A stretch of DNA of 64,000 nucleotides from NCBI RefSeq assembly GCF_017562075.2, contig NC_054082.1:53873681-53937680 (forward strand), written 5' to 3'. Below the pieces are notes generated by a model. That model saw nothing but the letters and a program-made list of their open reading frames with translations. It did no database searches and had not been told where the DNA came from. Positions 8,501-21,758 of this stretch are shown one piece after another; the first letter of the stretch is position 1; every line of letters starts with the position of its first letter. The position numbers and the translations under genes were made by a program. Source of the DNA: Anopheles merus. Lineage: Eukaryota > Arthropoda > Insecta > Diptera > Culicidae.

Positions 8501-10996
8501 ACGCTTCGACTTCAGTACCTGCTCGGGATCATCACCAACGGACCGACGGCGGCACAGTGGGAGAAGATCGACCGGTTGGCGCTGAACAAGTACTTCGATT
8601 GCATATTGGTATCCTCTGATTTACCGTGGGCCAAGCCCGATCGCAATATCTTTTACGCAGCTTGCCACTATCTAGGTGTCCCGCCCGGCCAGTGCGTGAT
8701 GATCGGCGACAAGCTGGAGACCGACATTCAGGTGAGTGGTGGCGATCGCCACGGCACGAGGACGGCTCCGGGTTTCCCCCCTTTGTCGCGGTTGTTTTCG
8801 TATCTCAATTTTCCAGGATGTGTCTTCCGTCCCCCATTTAACCGCTCACGATCCGTCCTTCTTCGGGAAGATCGAACGCATACGTGACACACACCGCGAA
8901 GGTACCCCAAATTCGCTCACACACACAGCCCTCCACACATATATTGAATCGTTGAATCTTGATCTTCATTTACGCACACATTTCCATTTTCATTCATCCA
9001 TCCATCCCTTCTGCACTTTCCCTTTCGTGAAAATCGTAAACAATCATCCGGGGGGTTGGTGTTGCGATGTTCTCGTTTCATTTAATCCCCTCCTACACAT
9101 GATGCACACACACAAGCAAGACAATAACCGTCGTGTGCCGTCTTGCTGGTTCGTCAAATCGACTCATTCGGACCGGGAGAAAACCATCATTCTACACATG
9201 ATCGTCGACCGCGTTCATCGACCATTTTCTGAAAACAGAAACGCAAATATCAAATTAGAATCGTAGTAAATGAACATTCCGTTGTCAACCGATGTGCCTT
9301 GAACCGACGGCCAATGTGTAAGTGCCAAGTGTACACAAAAGGGAATTACGTTCACTGTAGTAGTAGTAACGTTTTATGGAAGGTTCATGTAACGTTGGTG
9401 CATCCTCGTTATTGATCGTGGCAAATGTTAAAAAATGAAATTCCAAATCGAAACTTTAATTTGTAGTTATAAAAAAACATATTCTCACACAGATGTATAT
9501 ATTAATATGGTAAACTAATGGTTGCCCTTTGCGCGTACCGCTTAACAAAAGAGCGCTAACGGTAAGTTGTCCCCTTGTTCCAACATAATTACCTTCTCAT
9601 ACTGTTTTTCTTCCATTGGAACCTAGTGCCTTGGTAAAGGGTTTTGGCCGAAGCGTTTTTAAACCAAATCGTCAATATTGTTGTGATCAAGAGAAGAGCA
9701 ATATATCCTAAAATCAAATCAGGACACTTGATTTCGGTCAATTTAAGCAGTTGAATTACAGTTACTTACATTAATATTACAAGTTTGATGATTTGGAAGA
9801 GTTAAAAAAAAAATAAAAAATAAAACAATAGAATTGCATTCTTTGATATTCGCAAAATATAGATAAGAAAAATGTCTTGCATGAAAAAAATGCGATCATC
9901 CATATGTACCATTTTTTCGGAAAAAAAAGAGAAGCGTCTGACAGCATGGCGTCGTTGTGCTCGCTAGGTAAAGCAAATTTGCAAATGTAATTCACAGTCA
10001 TGGTCGAGAGAAAACATGCCCAACAACAGCAACAGCAATTCTTTTCAGATCATGCCAAGCATATAATCTACCCTTGTTTCTCTTCTACATGAACATACAT
10101 TATACCACTTGAAACACTATACACACATTTGCAGTCTTATTTCATTTGATTGAAGCATTACTTTCCTTCCCATTCCCGTTCCCGAATTATGACTACCTCC
10201 AATGGTGCGCGAACGATCAACATATGTCTGATTCCGATTTTTCTGCACACACTGAAAACATGAAAAACATTACCTTCAAACCATTGACACCGAATGTTGA
10301 TTGATGATGATCAACCGGATTGCTGGATGATCGACAAACACACCACACCCTGGGGCCCGGTATATCTCATCAAAATTGGAAAACATCCCCCTGTTGGACT
10401 GGACACGTTATTATTCACTGGCTGTGGACGCGCTTCGCCATCGGATGGTTTGGTAAATATCTATTTTGTAACGATAAACGATTTGTAAACCCAATCCCGA
10501 TCGGCATTCCGATCTCCCGCATTGGGGAACCCTCTCAAACGGGGACACGCATAACACGGGGACGTGTGTGTGTGTGTATGCGGGTTGAAACATGTTCTTT
10601 GGGACTTGTCACTGTGGGTCAAATCACTGCAACACGCTACAACAGGGTGGTATTGAGGCAAGTCTTGGTGCGACGGTTTGGCTTCCGCTGCCTACGGAGC
10701 AACGCATTATCGGAGACAGGACGATGCAGGATGTGCCGGAGCATGTACGACCGGACGCGATCGTGGACAGTGTGCTGAAACTACCCGCCATGTTACCACC
10801 ATCGACGTCGTTCCGCGGACGAAGACCTGCCGAAGCCGAATTTGGAGACTGGGAGCAGAAAACTACCCGCAACCGGGCGGCGCAGTACAATCGCATCCTT
10901 CCGGAAATTCCCGAACTTTACAGCACGTACAGCAGCTCCAGCAACGACTGTAGTCAGCATAGCAATGGCAGCAACAGCAGCAACAACAGCAGCTGA
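2580..10996 (+). CDS. NANP: N-acylneuraminate-9-phosphatase (HAD superfamily), three exons
   Basis: Coding exons are 2580-2702, 8249-8731 and 10646-10996, with GT-AG junctions all in phase 0, giving 318 residues. The enzyme dephosphorylates N-acylneuraminate 9-phosphate, the last step to free sialic acid, in the cytosol. HAD motif I is FFDLDNT (nucleophile Asp23, Asp25) in exon 1. Motif II is ITNG (Thr137), motif III the Lys170 of AKPD, and motif IV IGDKLETD (Asp195, Asp200), all in exon 2. The mammalian protein is about 250 residues. Here the catalytic domain is followed by about 60 extra residues rich in Ser and Asn. The ATG at 2580 is the first in-frame Met, preceded by CAAAC. Intron 1 (5546 bp) contains the neurochondrin gene and a hAT MITE; intron 2 is 1914 bp. 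Related HAD phosphatases acting on other substrates cannot be excluded. Confidence 0.85.
2703..4075. other. NANP intron 1, 5' part, and neurochondrin upstream region
   Basis: No coding frame is supported here. It must contain the promoter and 5' UTR of the neurochondrin gene that starts at 4076. A short TTGGTTA tandem (three units) lies at about 3184-3205, and a TGACAG motif occurs near 3342. Confidence 0.45.
4076..6277 (+). CDS. NCDN: Neurochondrin, intronless, nested in NANP intron 1
   Basis: A single uninterrupted frame of 733 residues starts at an ATG in good context (CAAAAATG) and ends with TAA. It matches neurochondrin along its full length (the human protein is about 729 residues), including the N-terminal block KCSLILKNAKSDTEKFAALF, the FLRKLL segment and the conserved Trp-rich C-terminal third. 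The protein is an all-helical armadillo-like repeat protein of the cytosol. In vertebrates it acts in neurons, in neurite outgrowth and receptor signalling; the insect role is not evident from sequence. No signal peptide or membrane segment is seen. Codons are strongly GC-ending, unlike the AT-rich intron around it. It lies wholly within the first intron of NANP on the same strand, with its own poly(A) signal 248 bases downstream. Confidence 0.92.
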   Translation: MSGEVSEPIKKCSLILKNAKSDTEKFAALFMVTKLIKGKDCNQAGKRLLFESIGFDFLRKLLTSKDVPDDCPASVYQSVALSILSCFCDDEQLATHQDMLDSIPVFMGIVSTCDDDEYDDNLIIINEAYHCLQSISLYESGRLALRQHDVITKMAQIYTQRSFQIDEALTLIVTLVARFGANSWDNDPKLFHALLQRVSLDFETDHAERKFELAEMISSLLFHCRRDLVARTVQGEIWPECLYKGISDILKSKIGKAQRDPALKLAANAVDVLGIEWTLHDVENPKKFFLLLLQLAAIEVRMQMDNKSFNQCVQQADLITACFIILELSINFMSTDQLDLDQKDKQQVYTGLKGAFSAVLGVLVKLANDTKKDRLQKTEKAFAYAMVRVLTAWLAQETSAMKNQVSKVLPFLFKLANESFYESRDYRIAHKADNVDDHEQQPPADILRVMLPAICHLVVEEEARQIFLKEKEEQVLYDCLLFHWSIAHYKKPPVPRAERLKRMNEPDPEMTPQQLDDMKDSRTAIVSLCNILMNITVLEAKLVEESTLFAQLLRFIFENLPELKDIPDNLVMHGHLAVLGLLLLKQQASKIKKNDFSICRYIQTTIRFLWDAYNIDESNDPQALVVSMQYKEHWFEIMELWFLGMQTMSGIIKLIPWISEFAIESGWAEGIVETLRKVKIGTLPPNVKLAYEDFLSQLVDANPAVAPVLKKADALKVCRNHRMMDLGKKLFGD
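6525..6530 (+). terminator. AATAAA polyadenylation signal of neurochondrin
   Basis: Canonical AATAAA 248 bases after the neurochondrin stop, in an AT-rich stretch. It also lies inside NANP intron 1, so NANP transcription must read past it. Confidence 0.55.
6531..7909. other. NANP intron 1, 3' part
   Basis: No supported coding frame. Short poly-T and poly-A runs are present. No RNA gene or regulatory element is recognisable. Confidence 0.45.
7910..8129. mobile_element. 220-bp hAT-type MITE with 8-bp target duplication
   Basis: The left end CAGTGGTGGATTAA and the reverse complement of the right end CAGGGGCGGATTAA form terminal inverted repeats. A second shared block, CTAAGCGGTC, lies a little further in on both arms. 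The flanks are CCCATGAG (7902-7909) and CCCATGGG (8130-8137), an 8-bp duplication with one mismatch as expected for hAT transposases. It is non-coding and therefore non-autonomous. It sits about 120 bp before the NANP exon 2 acceptor. Confidence 0.7.
8732..10645. other. NANP intron 2
   Basis: A 1914-bp intron between a GTGAGT donor and an ACAACAG acceptor. It contains AT-rich DNA and short CA/GT runs. No coding or structural RNA feature is supported. Confidence 0.5.
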
Positions 10997-12278
10997 ATTT
11001 GCCGATTGTTCTATCCAAACAAATGACGAGAGAGAGAGGAGCACAGCGTGCAGCAATGGCAAACAGAGTGCGAAGCATACAAAATGCGACCAACGATATA
11101 TCGTTCCACAAGAGATGCATTCTGTAAGATATGATTCCCACACACGATGCCCTTCATTTTGTTTGCAGCTTATTCTCCCTACCACAACCAACTTTTGACT
11201 CGACCGCCAACACGAACGGTTTCACGCTGAGCGCGTCCCTATCGCTTTTCTTATTCCCTTTATACTATTTCTTGCAAAAATCTTACACGCTTAATCTATA
11301 TCGTGCTTAGTTTCTTTCCTACTTAGTCTCTCCATTTTAACGATGGGATTGAGTCACATAATTGTTACCATATTCGCTCGATTCAAATGGTGGAATAATT
11401 AAAGAAAGAGCGTGGCCATCCATTTTTCAATTCGTCACAATTAGCGCGCAAATAATTTCTACATTGTCGCCAAGTGCAGGATGGCTGCACCGTGTCTGCC
11501 AGTCTCTGCTAGCCAACACATGTTGCTTCCATGCTATAAGTGTATCGATACAATGTATTTCGAATATTTCATTTTCTCACTAGAACATAGAATAGATGTA
11601 GATTACGATAGGGAAGTACCTGATTTGATAATGCAATGGAAAACGTATCTCTCTCTAACGGTTTACATCCGCGCAAAGGATGAATTAAACATCTTCCTCA
11701 TCGTCCTGGCTTATCCAATTGAGCAGATGAAGTGTGCAGTACAGAACAAAAACACATATTTTTCAATACATGTTCTTTTTGTAATCTGCTGGGCGGAGAA
11801 AATAAAGAAACATTTCTGAACTAAGCATTCTTTCAAATATGTTACGTTTGTTTACTGAGGGCTAACACACGGGGCGACGCAAACCCTAGCACAAAACGAG
11901 ACATTTCTATTGGAATAAATTGCTTTTGGCGAAAGAATAAATTTCACGTGCATGATGCAGCAATTCAAATGATATTCGGATTCGAGAAAGAAATATATAC
12001 ACTATGGCTATCAACAGGGCGGAACGGACCATTGTTTTGACCTTACTTGGATCTTTGTTTCAATCTAGGGACAACAACGGTCAACGTGCGACGCGACGAG
12101 TGAAAAACATTCAATATTGTGTTTTCTTGATCTTACCTTTGTGTATCAATAATGATTTGGACACAAGACGGACAATTTCGAATGAACGCAATATTTTCAT
12201 AATTTCTTTTCAATTCCTTGATGCCGGCCGGGCTGGCGATAACATGTTCGGTCGCTTCTCGTTTTATTAGTCACGCAA
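10997..12278. other. Convergent intergenic region, NANP and POLA2 3' ends
   Basis: NANP (+) and POLA2 (-) converge here. AATAAA on the plus strand at 11801-11806 is a plausible NANP signal, with an ~0.8-kb 3' UTR; further AATAAA copies lie near 11918 and 11936. On the minus strand AATAAA (plus-strand 12263-12268) lies only ten bases past the POLA2 stop. No other gene is seen. Confidence 0.5.
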
Positions 12279-15200
12279 TTATGTTTTCACTATTTGACAA
12301 GCAATGTAACTTGCAGGCGACGGTTGTATTGAGTCAGATTGGCTTTCTCTCTGCTGCTGTTCGTCAATATCGGGCGCTTGAATGATCAATCTAGCGTACG
12401 AACCGTCGGCCGAATGACCATCAACGAAGCCAGGATTTATACAAACGCATCCATTTATTTCCTGCGAACGGAAGAAAATGGTGATAATACATCCAAACCA
12501 CACCTTTATTATTACACATATTAGAGAAAAAAAACAACATTCACTTACCCTAACGTATCGGTTAAGGGCGCTTGGGCAAATCATAATATTTGGTACACGG
12601 CTTAACCGACCGAACTCGTTCAGCATATCCACGTCAAGCGGAACGTCCTCTGGTGGCGGGTTGAGGGGATAAAACGACGCTTGATGAAAGAGGTGACCGT
12701 AGGCTCGCTTAATCTTGTCACCGCCGAGAGGGGGAGCACTGCCGATCGTTACATTGGCGACCGTACATTCGCTTTCAATGAGATGCTTGATCACATCTAC
12801 CGTTGTAATTCCGATTTCTACACCCTCGAGGTTGAACACGCACGGATCGGGCAGGAAATGCAGGTTCTTGTAGAAGCTTGCCACTTTGTACGGTGGTGTA
12901 GGGTACACGAAGGAGCTCACCAAATCGTCATGGTGGGACACTACGAACACTTCGGTATGAACACCGATTGAGCTCATGATTGTGCTTATGATCTTCTCGA
13001 AGTATTCGTCGAACGTTTCAGCCACTTCCGCGTACAGTTTGCAGTTAGCGTCGGCGAATGGCCCGGTAAGGATCAGCACATCAGGTGGGTTGTTACTGCA
13101 GTACACCAACAAACTGGAAAGCTTTTCGTATAGCAAATCGTCTCGATCCGTGAAGGGGGCACTGGCAATCACACACGTTAAGGTCTTGTCGAGACTGCTC
13201 GGCACACGCGGTAGCGCGAGCGTTCGTTCGCAGTGGATTTGCTTCACGGAAAACAACGTTCCACGTGGGTTGATGCCCTCCAGTAGCACAGTTTGGCCCG
13301 GGAAAAGTGACCACCAAGAAGGAACCTGCACCTTGCTCAAATCAAGCCTGGTGTAACGAAGCGTGTGCTCGTCAAAATCTACGATGGATAGTTTGCTAGT
13401 AGTTGGGTTCCGGTTGGAGGCGACCTGCTTGTCCGATGTTGTGCCGCTGCTGCTGTTCGTAGTCGTTGATGACGACTCCACGACGATCCTGCCTAGAACG
13501 CGGATGAGCTCCGAGCTAGGGTAGTCTACATGATGCACCTTGATACCTTCAAACCAGCTGGATAATCTATCCTCTTCTCGTTCGATGTCAACGTCAGTCT
13601 CCTCACTAGCGGGTTCCTCTTTGACAGGTAGCAGCGTGTCCAAAGCGGAAGCGGAATTCGATTTAACGTCAGGTTCATCGTTATTCTTAGTAGACTGTTC
13701 GTGACTCTTCGGCTTTACTGCTTCCAGCGCCACCCGTTTGCAGATAGCATTGCCGCATTCATAGATCCGATCGCCAAGAATCATCACTCGATCGTAGCTA
13801 GAATCATACATGTATTTGCAGCCATCGTTAGCAAACTGTGCCGACTTTATTGTGAAGCCAACTCCCTTGCCGCGGCCAGCGCCCGTTCGCCTATTTCGAT
13901 CGCCCAGCGATACATCGTCATCTATCGTGATAGGTTCCTTTCCTTCATCGGTAGTTGTAGGTAGCCAGTTAAATTGCTTCAGCAACTTAGCACTGCCATA
14001 CGTGTACACGATCTGTCCAGCTTTACTGTGTGCATCTGGATCATTCTTCTTAGACGACGCAGACCTAAGGAAACAGAGTTACATTTCATGAGATTAATCG
14101 AAAGCAATAATGATGCCCCCAAACCCCCCCCCCCCCCCCCCTCATGAATATTGTTTTGGAACACTTACAATGGAGAGTAGGTAACGGTTGTAAATGGACT
14201 TCCACCACTGCCTCCTCCTCGAACGCCGTTCGGAGTGTTCACATTGTGTTGCAAGCGAGAGACCGTCTTTTTAGCCTAAAATCAGAAAAGAAAACGTAAA
14301 ATTTACATGAGAAACCGCGGAGTTAAAGTATGTATTATCGTTAATTTACACACTTAATGTCATATAATAATATAATAAGAGTACTCGAACTTGAGACATT
14401 CTGGACGAGATATATTTGAATAGCATTTTCCGTTAGAAAACGCTTCCGTATATGATATTATTAAATGGTTGAATGGTTCATTGCTAGCACTTATTTTTTG
14501 CAACACACCGGTTCCAACACACATTTATGGTCGATCTCAGTATTATAGACGAGCATGTAATCTAGTCACGAAACTTTAACTGAAAACGTGTACTAGAAAA
14601 CATGCTCGCCTACAAAGCGGAGAATAATGCATTGCTGGGCCCTAGAAAACGGTTTCCTCCGTACGTAGTTCTCAGCATTTGGCCCATATATTTTAAAACC
14701 CACGATCATGATTCAACCCTATCGTGTACTTTTACCTCTTGGACTACAAACGAATAGAGCATCACTGTGCGCAGGCATGGTCACGTTTTCGCCTCTTGCT
14801 TAAGAAAGACAACCACACGTTTCTCTCTGTGCTGAAGAATGTTACATATATTGCAATGATCAATTGGAGCAGGAAACAAGTGACGAGCTATGCTACTTTT
14901 TACTATTATTATTATTATTTAGAAAAGCTCTTTGCTAACAACTCCAATATTTGGTAAGTATTAGCTAATTTATAATTTAAGCAAAGGTAAAAATACTCAT
15001 TTGTTCTCTTGAATGTCGGCTGAATGGTTCCAAACAACATTAATGAGTGTGGATCTAGTCACAATTGAATATTCATGTGAAATCACTAGATTCACACCCA
15101 TTTACACTGATAGGAAGTTTTATTCTGAACAAAATTGTTAGTGACATAGAGCGTGTGCCAGTGCTCATAAGAGCGCCTAAGTCGTGCTAAATGCTTGCAA

Positions 15201-18200
15201 CAAACCTGCCGCGACTAAATATTTTAAGGATATATACGATATTCTAATAAAGAAAAAATATTTCCCGATGCGAAAATTGGAAAATAGCTAGCCATACAAT
15301 ATTTAAATTTCAAACGTGCCTGAAACACGTGACGTTTCTATACTCCACTAAATTAGGACACGTGCTGCTGGTGAAGATCGTGGGCACCCTTTAAAAAGTA
15401 AACGATTTCTCCCTACCCATGTTTCCACATTCCTCCCGCATTGGTCAACCGTGGGAACGTCACCTACAATAATCGAATCTACATCACTATTTTTATTATG
15501 CTGGCGGTCAGATGGAAAAATGGGAAAATAAATTCAGACTAAGCTCTTACGGATAGTGTGTAAAACGGTAAAAATACATTTTGGCATTTTGATCAACAAC
15601 AAAACTTATCAATTGTATACAAAAAAAAGCGAGTGTAATTCTTACAAATTTACAAAATTGTTTACTAATCTTAACAAGTCACCATTTGAAGATGTTTTAA
15701 TCATTTGTTATGTATCTCTCATTTCCTCTCTCACGCGAGAAAGAAGGTTGACGACCTTACAATAATATGAGCATTGGAGCGATGCGACGCTGAAGCTGAG
15801 AGAGAATGAGCGCAGCAAAAATCGAACAATTTTGCTTTGGCAGCACAAACATTCGCATCTTTCGTACTTTTAAAGAAACGGAGAGTGGAAGACAAACAAA
15901 CAGTGTTGCTTTGGCGAGAGACTTTTCATCGTCATTCTTCCTAATATCACGATGCAGATGGTAAAGAATGAGTGATCAGTACAAATGTTAGGTGTTATAC
16001 ATCTCTGTAAAGCAGGGAAAAATATGAGTTCGTAATCATTCTGAAAATGAATAGTTCAATAATATAGGTGCTTAGCTTAGCTTAGCAATGAAGGTGTTAA
16101 AAATACTTTATTCGAATGAATTAATCTTTTGAAAATACTTTCATCATGATAATATTTTAGGTTTCAAATACCCTTTCAGAAAACAAATTTTAAATTACTT
16201 TTTGAATTGTACTTAGTAAAAGAAGAAAATTTCCGACGATTTACTCATATGATGCAACTAGAAGGAAGAAATTAGATTCTTCAACGGAATGTTGCTGGCC
16301 AGCGAGAAAATTGCGAAAATATATTTCAGTTCCTTAGCCACAGAGAACCGGCAGTTTAACTGTTGAAATACTACTATAGCAACGGAGAAGCACAAAAGTG
16401 TTGATCAAGCAATCGCTTACCAACTACACACATATACACACAAAACCGTGGTGGTTTTCATCTCAGTATCGAAGAAAGAGCCGTTTTTGCGCTTGCTATC
16501 TATCGCACTCTGTAAAATGTTGTCTCCTTTTGTCTTGGAGTGTTGTGTACCTATTCCGATTCTTTAGCATCAACCACTGTTACCTTCATTTCATTTCATT
16601 CCATCATGATCATCATGATCATCATCATCATCATCTCCTCCACACGAGAAGTATCTCTCTCCTTCTACACGCCGCCAACGGCTTTTTAGCCGTCTTCACC
16701 TTCTTTCATACACCCCTGATTTCACCATCTTTCCACAATAACACCACCGCGCAAACTGCGTGTCTTTTTCCAATCCCACTTGGAGGCTCTTACACTCTTT
16801 TTACGATGGCCACTTTTAACCCGTCGACCACAGGTTCTCGTCCCGTTCCTTTCTACAAGGGTGAGCTAGGTTTATTTATTATTACCTTCTTTCTTGCGTA
16901 TCGTCGATTCTGTTACGCTCTTCTTCGTTCCGTCTCGTTTCTCTCTACCATTCGAGGCGAGAGGGGAAGGCGTTTTATACTCCATTACTGCGCATACTGT
17001 TCTTTTAAATTCAAATATAGCCTTTTTTAACGACGCCAGGTAAACGCCGTTTCGACATCCTTTGCGAGGATACGTGGTTCGAAATCCACAGACCACAACA
17101 CAAACACTATGAAACTTTAAGCCTGCTTTTACTGTAGCATTTTGTTGGCTGTATTGGTGGGAGCTTGATGATAGTCTATGGTTTTTTTTCTTCTTCAACA
17201 AAAAGAGCCTTCCAAAATTTCAGGTGGATATTTCGATCGCATCCATCTGTCCTTTCCTTTCTTAAATGTTCTGTTCGTCGTCGATCGCCACACAATAAGC
17301 TTTCTCTCCTCATTGATTGCAACTTCAGAAACATATAATAAACAAAAATCAAGGAGGGTAGACGTAAACCAAAAACCAGAGTGTGGTGTGTATGATAGAC
17401 AATGCAAAGCGCGGTAATTAAAAAAAATACATTGCACTGGATTTACTTACGATCCCGAGATAGAATGACTTCCCAGCTTGCAACAGCAAAACAGAGAAAA
17501 ATACAATCATATGGTGGAGAATAGGTATGCCGGGAAGTAACAGAGGGGGGTAAAATGGCGGCGAATCCGATCATCGAAAGACCAAGATGGCCGCCACAAT
17601 GATGCGTAAGAAAAATCTACCCCCCCCCCCCCTCCTCTCCCCTGCATGATGATTCTGTCCAGTATTCACTCTTCCCTGTGGTAGCTTCGTGACGACGACG
17701 ACGACGACGATGATGATGACAGTTGTTCGTGCTTTTTTCTTTTTTTTTTTACATCAACCCTATTATTACAGATTTGTTGTTGCCCACTGGTTACGGATCC
17801 TGGGTGCCATTGAATAGCAGCAGCAGCAGCAGCAGTCAGTGCGAAGCGAATTGATTGTCCGCTATTTCCTGTGCTCCCTTATTTCTTACAACATGCTTAC
17901 TTCGATCTTTCACAGGTATTCGATGAACGCTAGAACTAGGGAACTCGAACCACAAGTGAAGAAGTGTATAGCGCGCCATGTTTTTTTTCTTCTTTTTTGT
18001 GCTTGATGTACAGGGAAACCAGATGAAGAACCATCTAAAGTTGACATAAGCAACAAAATCTACAACTCTTGTAATGTGCACAAGCGAAATTGTCGATGAG
18101 GTGTCCTTTGTAAGTAAAGAATTCTATGAAATTATCAATACACCCGTTTAGGAACGATTACTGCTAGCCAACCACACATTGTATGGCAATTTCTTCGCAT

Positions 18201-21200
18201 AACACACTCTAAAACGCCACATTATTATCGCTTAGTTGCCATCATGGTGGGATCCAACATTCCCATTCCTGTTGTTGCCCAGTGGTCGTCCTCTTTTTAA
18301 CATACCGTGATAGTAATACCATAAAATACGCCGGGGAAATTAAATGTATGGCATCAGAGACACTAAAAGTGTTCATCTTTCAATGACCGAATGATTGCTG
18401 AATTCTCTCTATTAACAAATAGTCAGATACAACATGAACTACACATTTCCCACTCACGTTTCAACTGGATGCTCGCCTAAGAATAAAAAAAACTGTCCAG
18501 AGTGTACGCAGAAGAGCGAACGTATTAATGTTCTTACAAAACTTGTTACTCCATTACAACAGCATCAAGCGCATGGACATACACTCAACTGTCGCTCGAG
18601 AAAAGCCATGTCCAAAAAGTGATGAGAAGAGTGGCGTTATCAAGGGCAACAATCTCTCTCCACCACCACCACCACCACCACATCATCATCATCATCATCA
18701 TCATCATCCATGAGTTCAATTCTCCATCGGTTGAAAAGTATGGAGACGGGAGAGTGGTGATTGTAGCGAACGGACGCAACGAGCACGCGCGCGTGTCGCA
18801 CATGTGCGAATGTGTGCGTAAAAACGATCAGTGGGGTCATCTACCGGCGCGCGCGTACTTGAAATACATCTTCATTCCCTTTGTCCATAGATACAGAGAA
18901 TGAAACAGAGATAAACATTTGAAGGCGATCTGTGCTCTCACAGAGATATTTCTTTATCTTTTGAGGTAGAACACCAAAACCATGCAGAAATTGTGTATTC
19001 TATGCCGCACGCATTCGTATACCACAAATCTTTCTTTTTCTAAGCGCTAATATGTTTGTATTTGTGTTTGCTTATTTTACCGTACTTTTATTTTACGCTC
19101 ATCTGAGTGTTGCCCTGCTACTAACGCGTAAAGTTTGTATACGTCAAGGAGATGATGGCGAACCGACCGAGATGTTCAAAATTACACATTGTTCTACGGT
19201 GAAAATCCATCGAGTGTTTCTCGATCCACGCTTCGCATCAAGCAGTTTGTACTCACCGAAGTTCAAAGTCTTCCAGAGATCAAGACGATGGCCACAAAAA
19301 AACAAGATGAAAAAGAACGACGCACACATCGAAACGGTCGACTTGCGGTACACACCACGGTACATCAATTCCAGAGAGTTTCGACAGCTCGGGGCGCCAT
19401 CATGCTTTTTTACAAGAATATTCCCCCTTCCGAGCGACAGCTACTGGGAACGTCGCGCTTATCTCGATCCCTTCTTGTAGGAATTAACTAAGAGGAATAA
19501 GTTCTCTTGATCAAGTAGTCGCGATCCGTCGATATTGCGTTACGCTTGTTGTGTATTACTTCACGTTCACAACTTTAGGCGCTTGGAATACTTTATTCCT
19601 CGTTCTTGCAATCAATCACAAGCCCCTGTGTCCAACATCCAGACATAACTCTCACTCAAAGATTCAGGACACAAAAATACTGCACTCTTCAACAAGTAAA
19701 CAATGAAGGACGGGGGGTGAATACGCATATCGACCGCATTGCTTTGCACAGCGCATGGCATGAATAGTCATTCGCCAGTATCGGCAAGATTTTAACAAAA
19801 GAATCTTCTTTTCTTGATAATATAGGCGCAAGTGAAACTCGCAAACGAAAATAACATTCCTGCTTTTCCCGTGTGCACAACGTTGAGTTGAATAAGCCAT
19901 CGCCATCTTGCGAACGAATTATCGCACCACCAATACAAGATATTGAAGATCGAACAAAAGCGTTATTCTAGCAATGGGAACATGACAATAAGGGATTTTG
20001 TGTTGAATGCGATCCTGCGCTGCCGTTCTTGCAGTTACCGCTCATTTTCAACGGAATTGCTGTCGTGCTCAGAAGCAAATGACTTTAATTGTGTGTATCT
20101 CGTACGTATGTTTGATTTGTAAACGTGTGCTTGTGTTTGTGCAAACCAATCTCAGCAAGCCGCGCACTGGTTTAGCAGGGCTACTACACCGAGTGTTGAT
20201 GAACATGTGATGAAGAGGGGAGTATAGCTGTGTGTGGTGTGGTAGCGTGGCAGGGGAATGCCGACGCTCGCTGCCGCCAATTTGCTGCTTTTACACTTCT
20301 TCCTCCTTTACCCACACACTGCTCTATATGGCCTGTCGTTCCCTTTCATACATTCAATTTTCTACTGCTACCCGTAACACATACCGCGCGCACATGGAAC
20401 TATCAGAGGAGCCGCCATTTTTAAGACTTTGTACTTTTCCCAACCGACGACATCGTACTTCTGCTATGTTCGCTTGCTTTTCGCTTAATTTGTGTAGTAG
20501 CTAGTATGCTGAATTGCGCATCATTACTGTTCACAAAACAATACAACAATTCGGGCGCCGTAACCACCGCAAGCACACACTTCCTTGGAACTAACCGTTT
20601 CAACAGCCTCGCCGCCGCTTCGCTCCTTCATTCGTCTTCTTCTCCATCATGCACTATCTGTTGTTTTCACTGCACGATCACTTTTGCCATTTTCCGCTAA
20701 GAAGGTCTTCGCAAACAATTACCGGTTTGGAAAAACAAATGTCACTAGACCATCACAGCTAGACCGCCAAAACTGATCCACCGGCATGTTAGCGACTTCG
20801 AACAACAGCGGGCCCATTCCGCTACGGAACTACACTTTCACGAGCGACGCTGCGGCACAACCAACAAGCTAACTTGCCACAATCCAAATACAGAAGACGC
20901 TAAACCACAAGCCAACCGTTTCACTCCAGCTCCAACACCATCTTTCACCAACACCATCAAACATTGCTCTGCGCGTCGTCTGCTAGTACGATCTCTTTCC
21001 TGCGCGAAAGTAAGGCATGAATTTGCAAAAAATGAACTTATTCCTGTTTCATTCCGTCATGGCGCTTCACACGAAAAATAATGTATAGCCATTTCGCTCG
21101 CTCACTCTATTCCACTTCTCCAGCCATGAACAAAGTAGAAATTGTGTGTGTGCCATCAGGCAGTTACGCTCACTTATGTATGTGTGCGTGATAGCTTTTA

Positions 21201-21723
21201 AAATCAAGCGTAAGCGATTTTGTGGCGGTATGTGAACGTGCTTTAGCGCAGCTCACAACAGGGTGACTCGAAAGAGTTCTACAGTAATTTTTTCTCAGAA
21301 TACCTGAACCAACTCACACACCCGTCGCCTTTTTCTTCAAATCATTATACAACCAAAGAAATGCCCTGCAGGTGTGGACAACTTTTTCTCTCTTCTAGAC
21401 TACTAGCAGTCGCAAGATTTGTATCGATCTTTTGAACATTTATTTGTGCAATGAATGTTTTTTTTGAAGAAGTATAAAGTTGTTAAAATCAACTTAATAA
21501 CTTTTTTACTATGAAAAAAACTACCCGACACTGTTGCTACGACTAACAGTTTCAAAAGATCTTTAAAAAAAGTTCCTTCACAGTTCAAACCATACATAAT
21601 CGCTTGCGTAGCTCTGCTTGAACGGTTGTAGCTTGAGTATAGCTCTTCTACAACCTTCTGCTCATTTAGCTTTAGTTCCAGGAATGAAAGGTAACATAAT
21701 ACAACCAAACAAACATACACAAC

Positions 21724-21758
<35 letters not shown>

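Noticed and set aside
8732..9266. Frames continuing from NANP exon 2 into the next 500 bases
   Set aside because: The match to the HAD family stops exactly at the GTGAGT donor at 8732 and resumes at 10646, so this is intron.
10863..11141. Cys-rich minus-strand frame
   Set aside because: It is the complement of the Ser/Asn-coding CAGCAA repeats of NANP exon 3.
16398..17030. 210-residue plus-strand frame in POLA2 intron 2
   Set aside because: It is His-rich only because it crosses an ATC/CATGAT microsatellite, has no recognisable domain, and lacks coding-type third-position bias.
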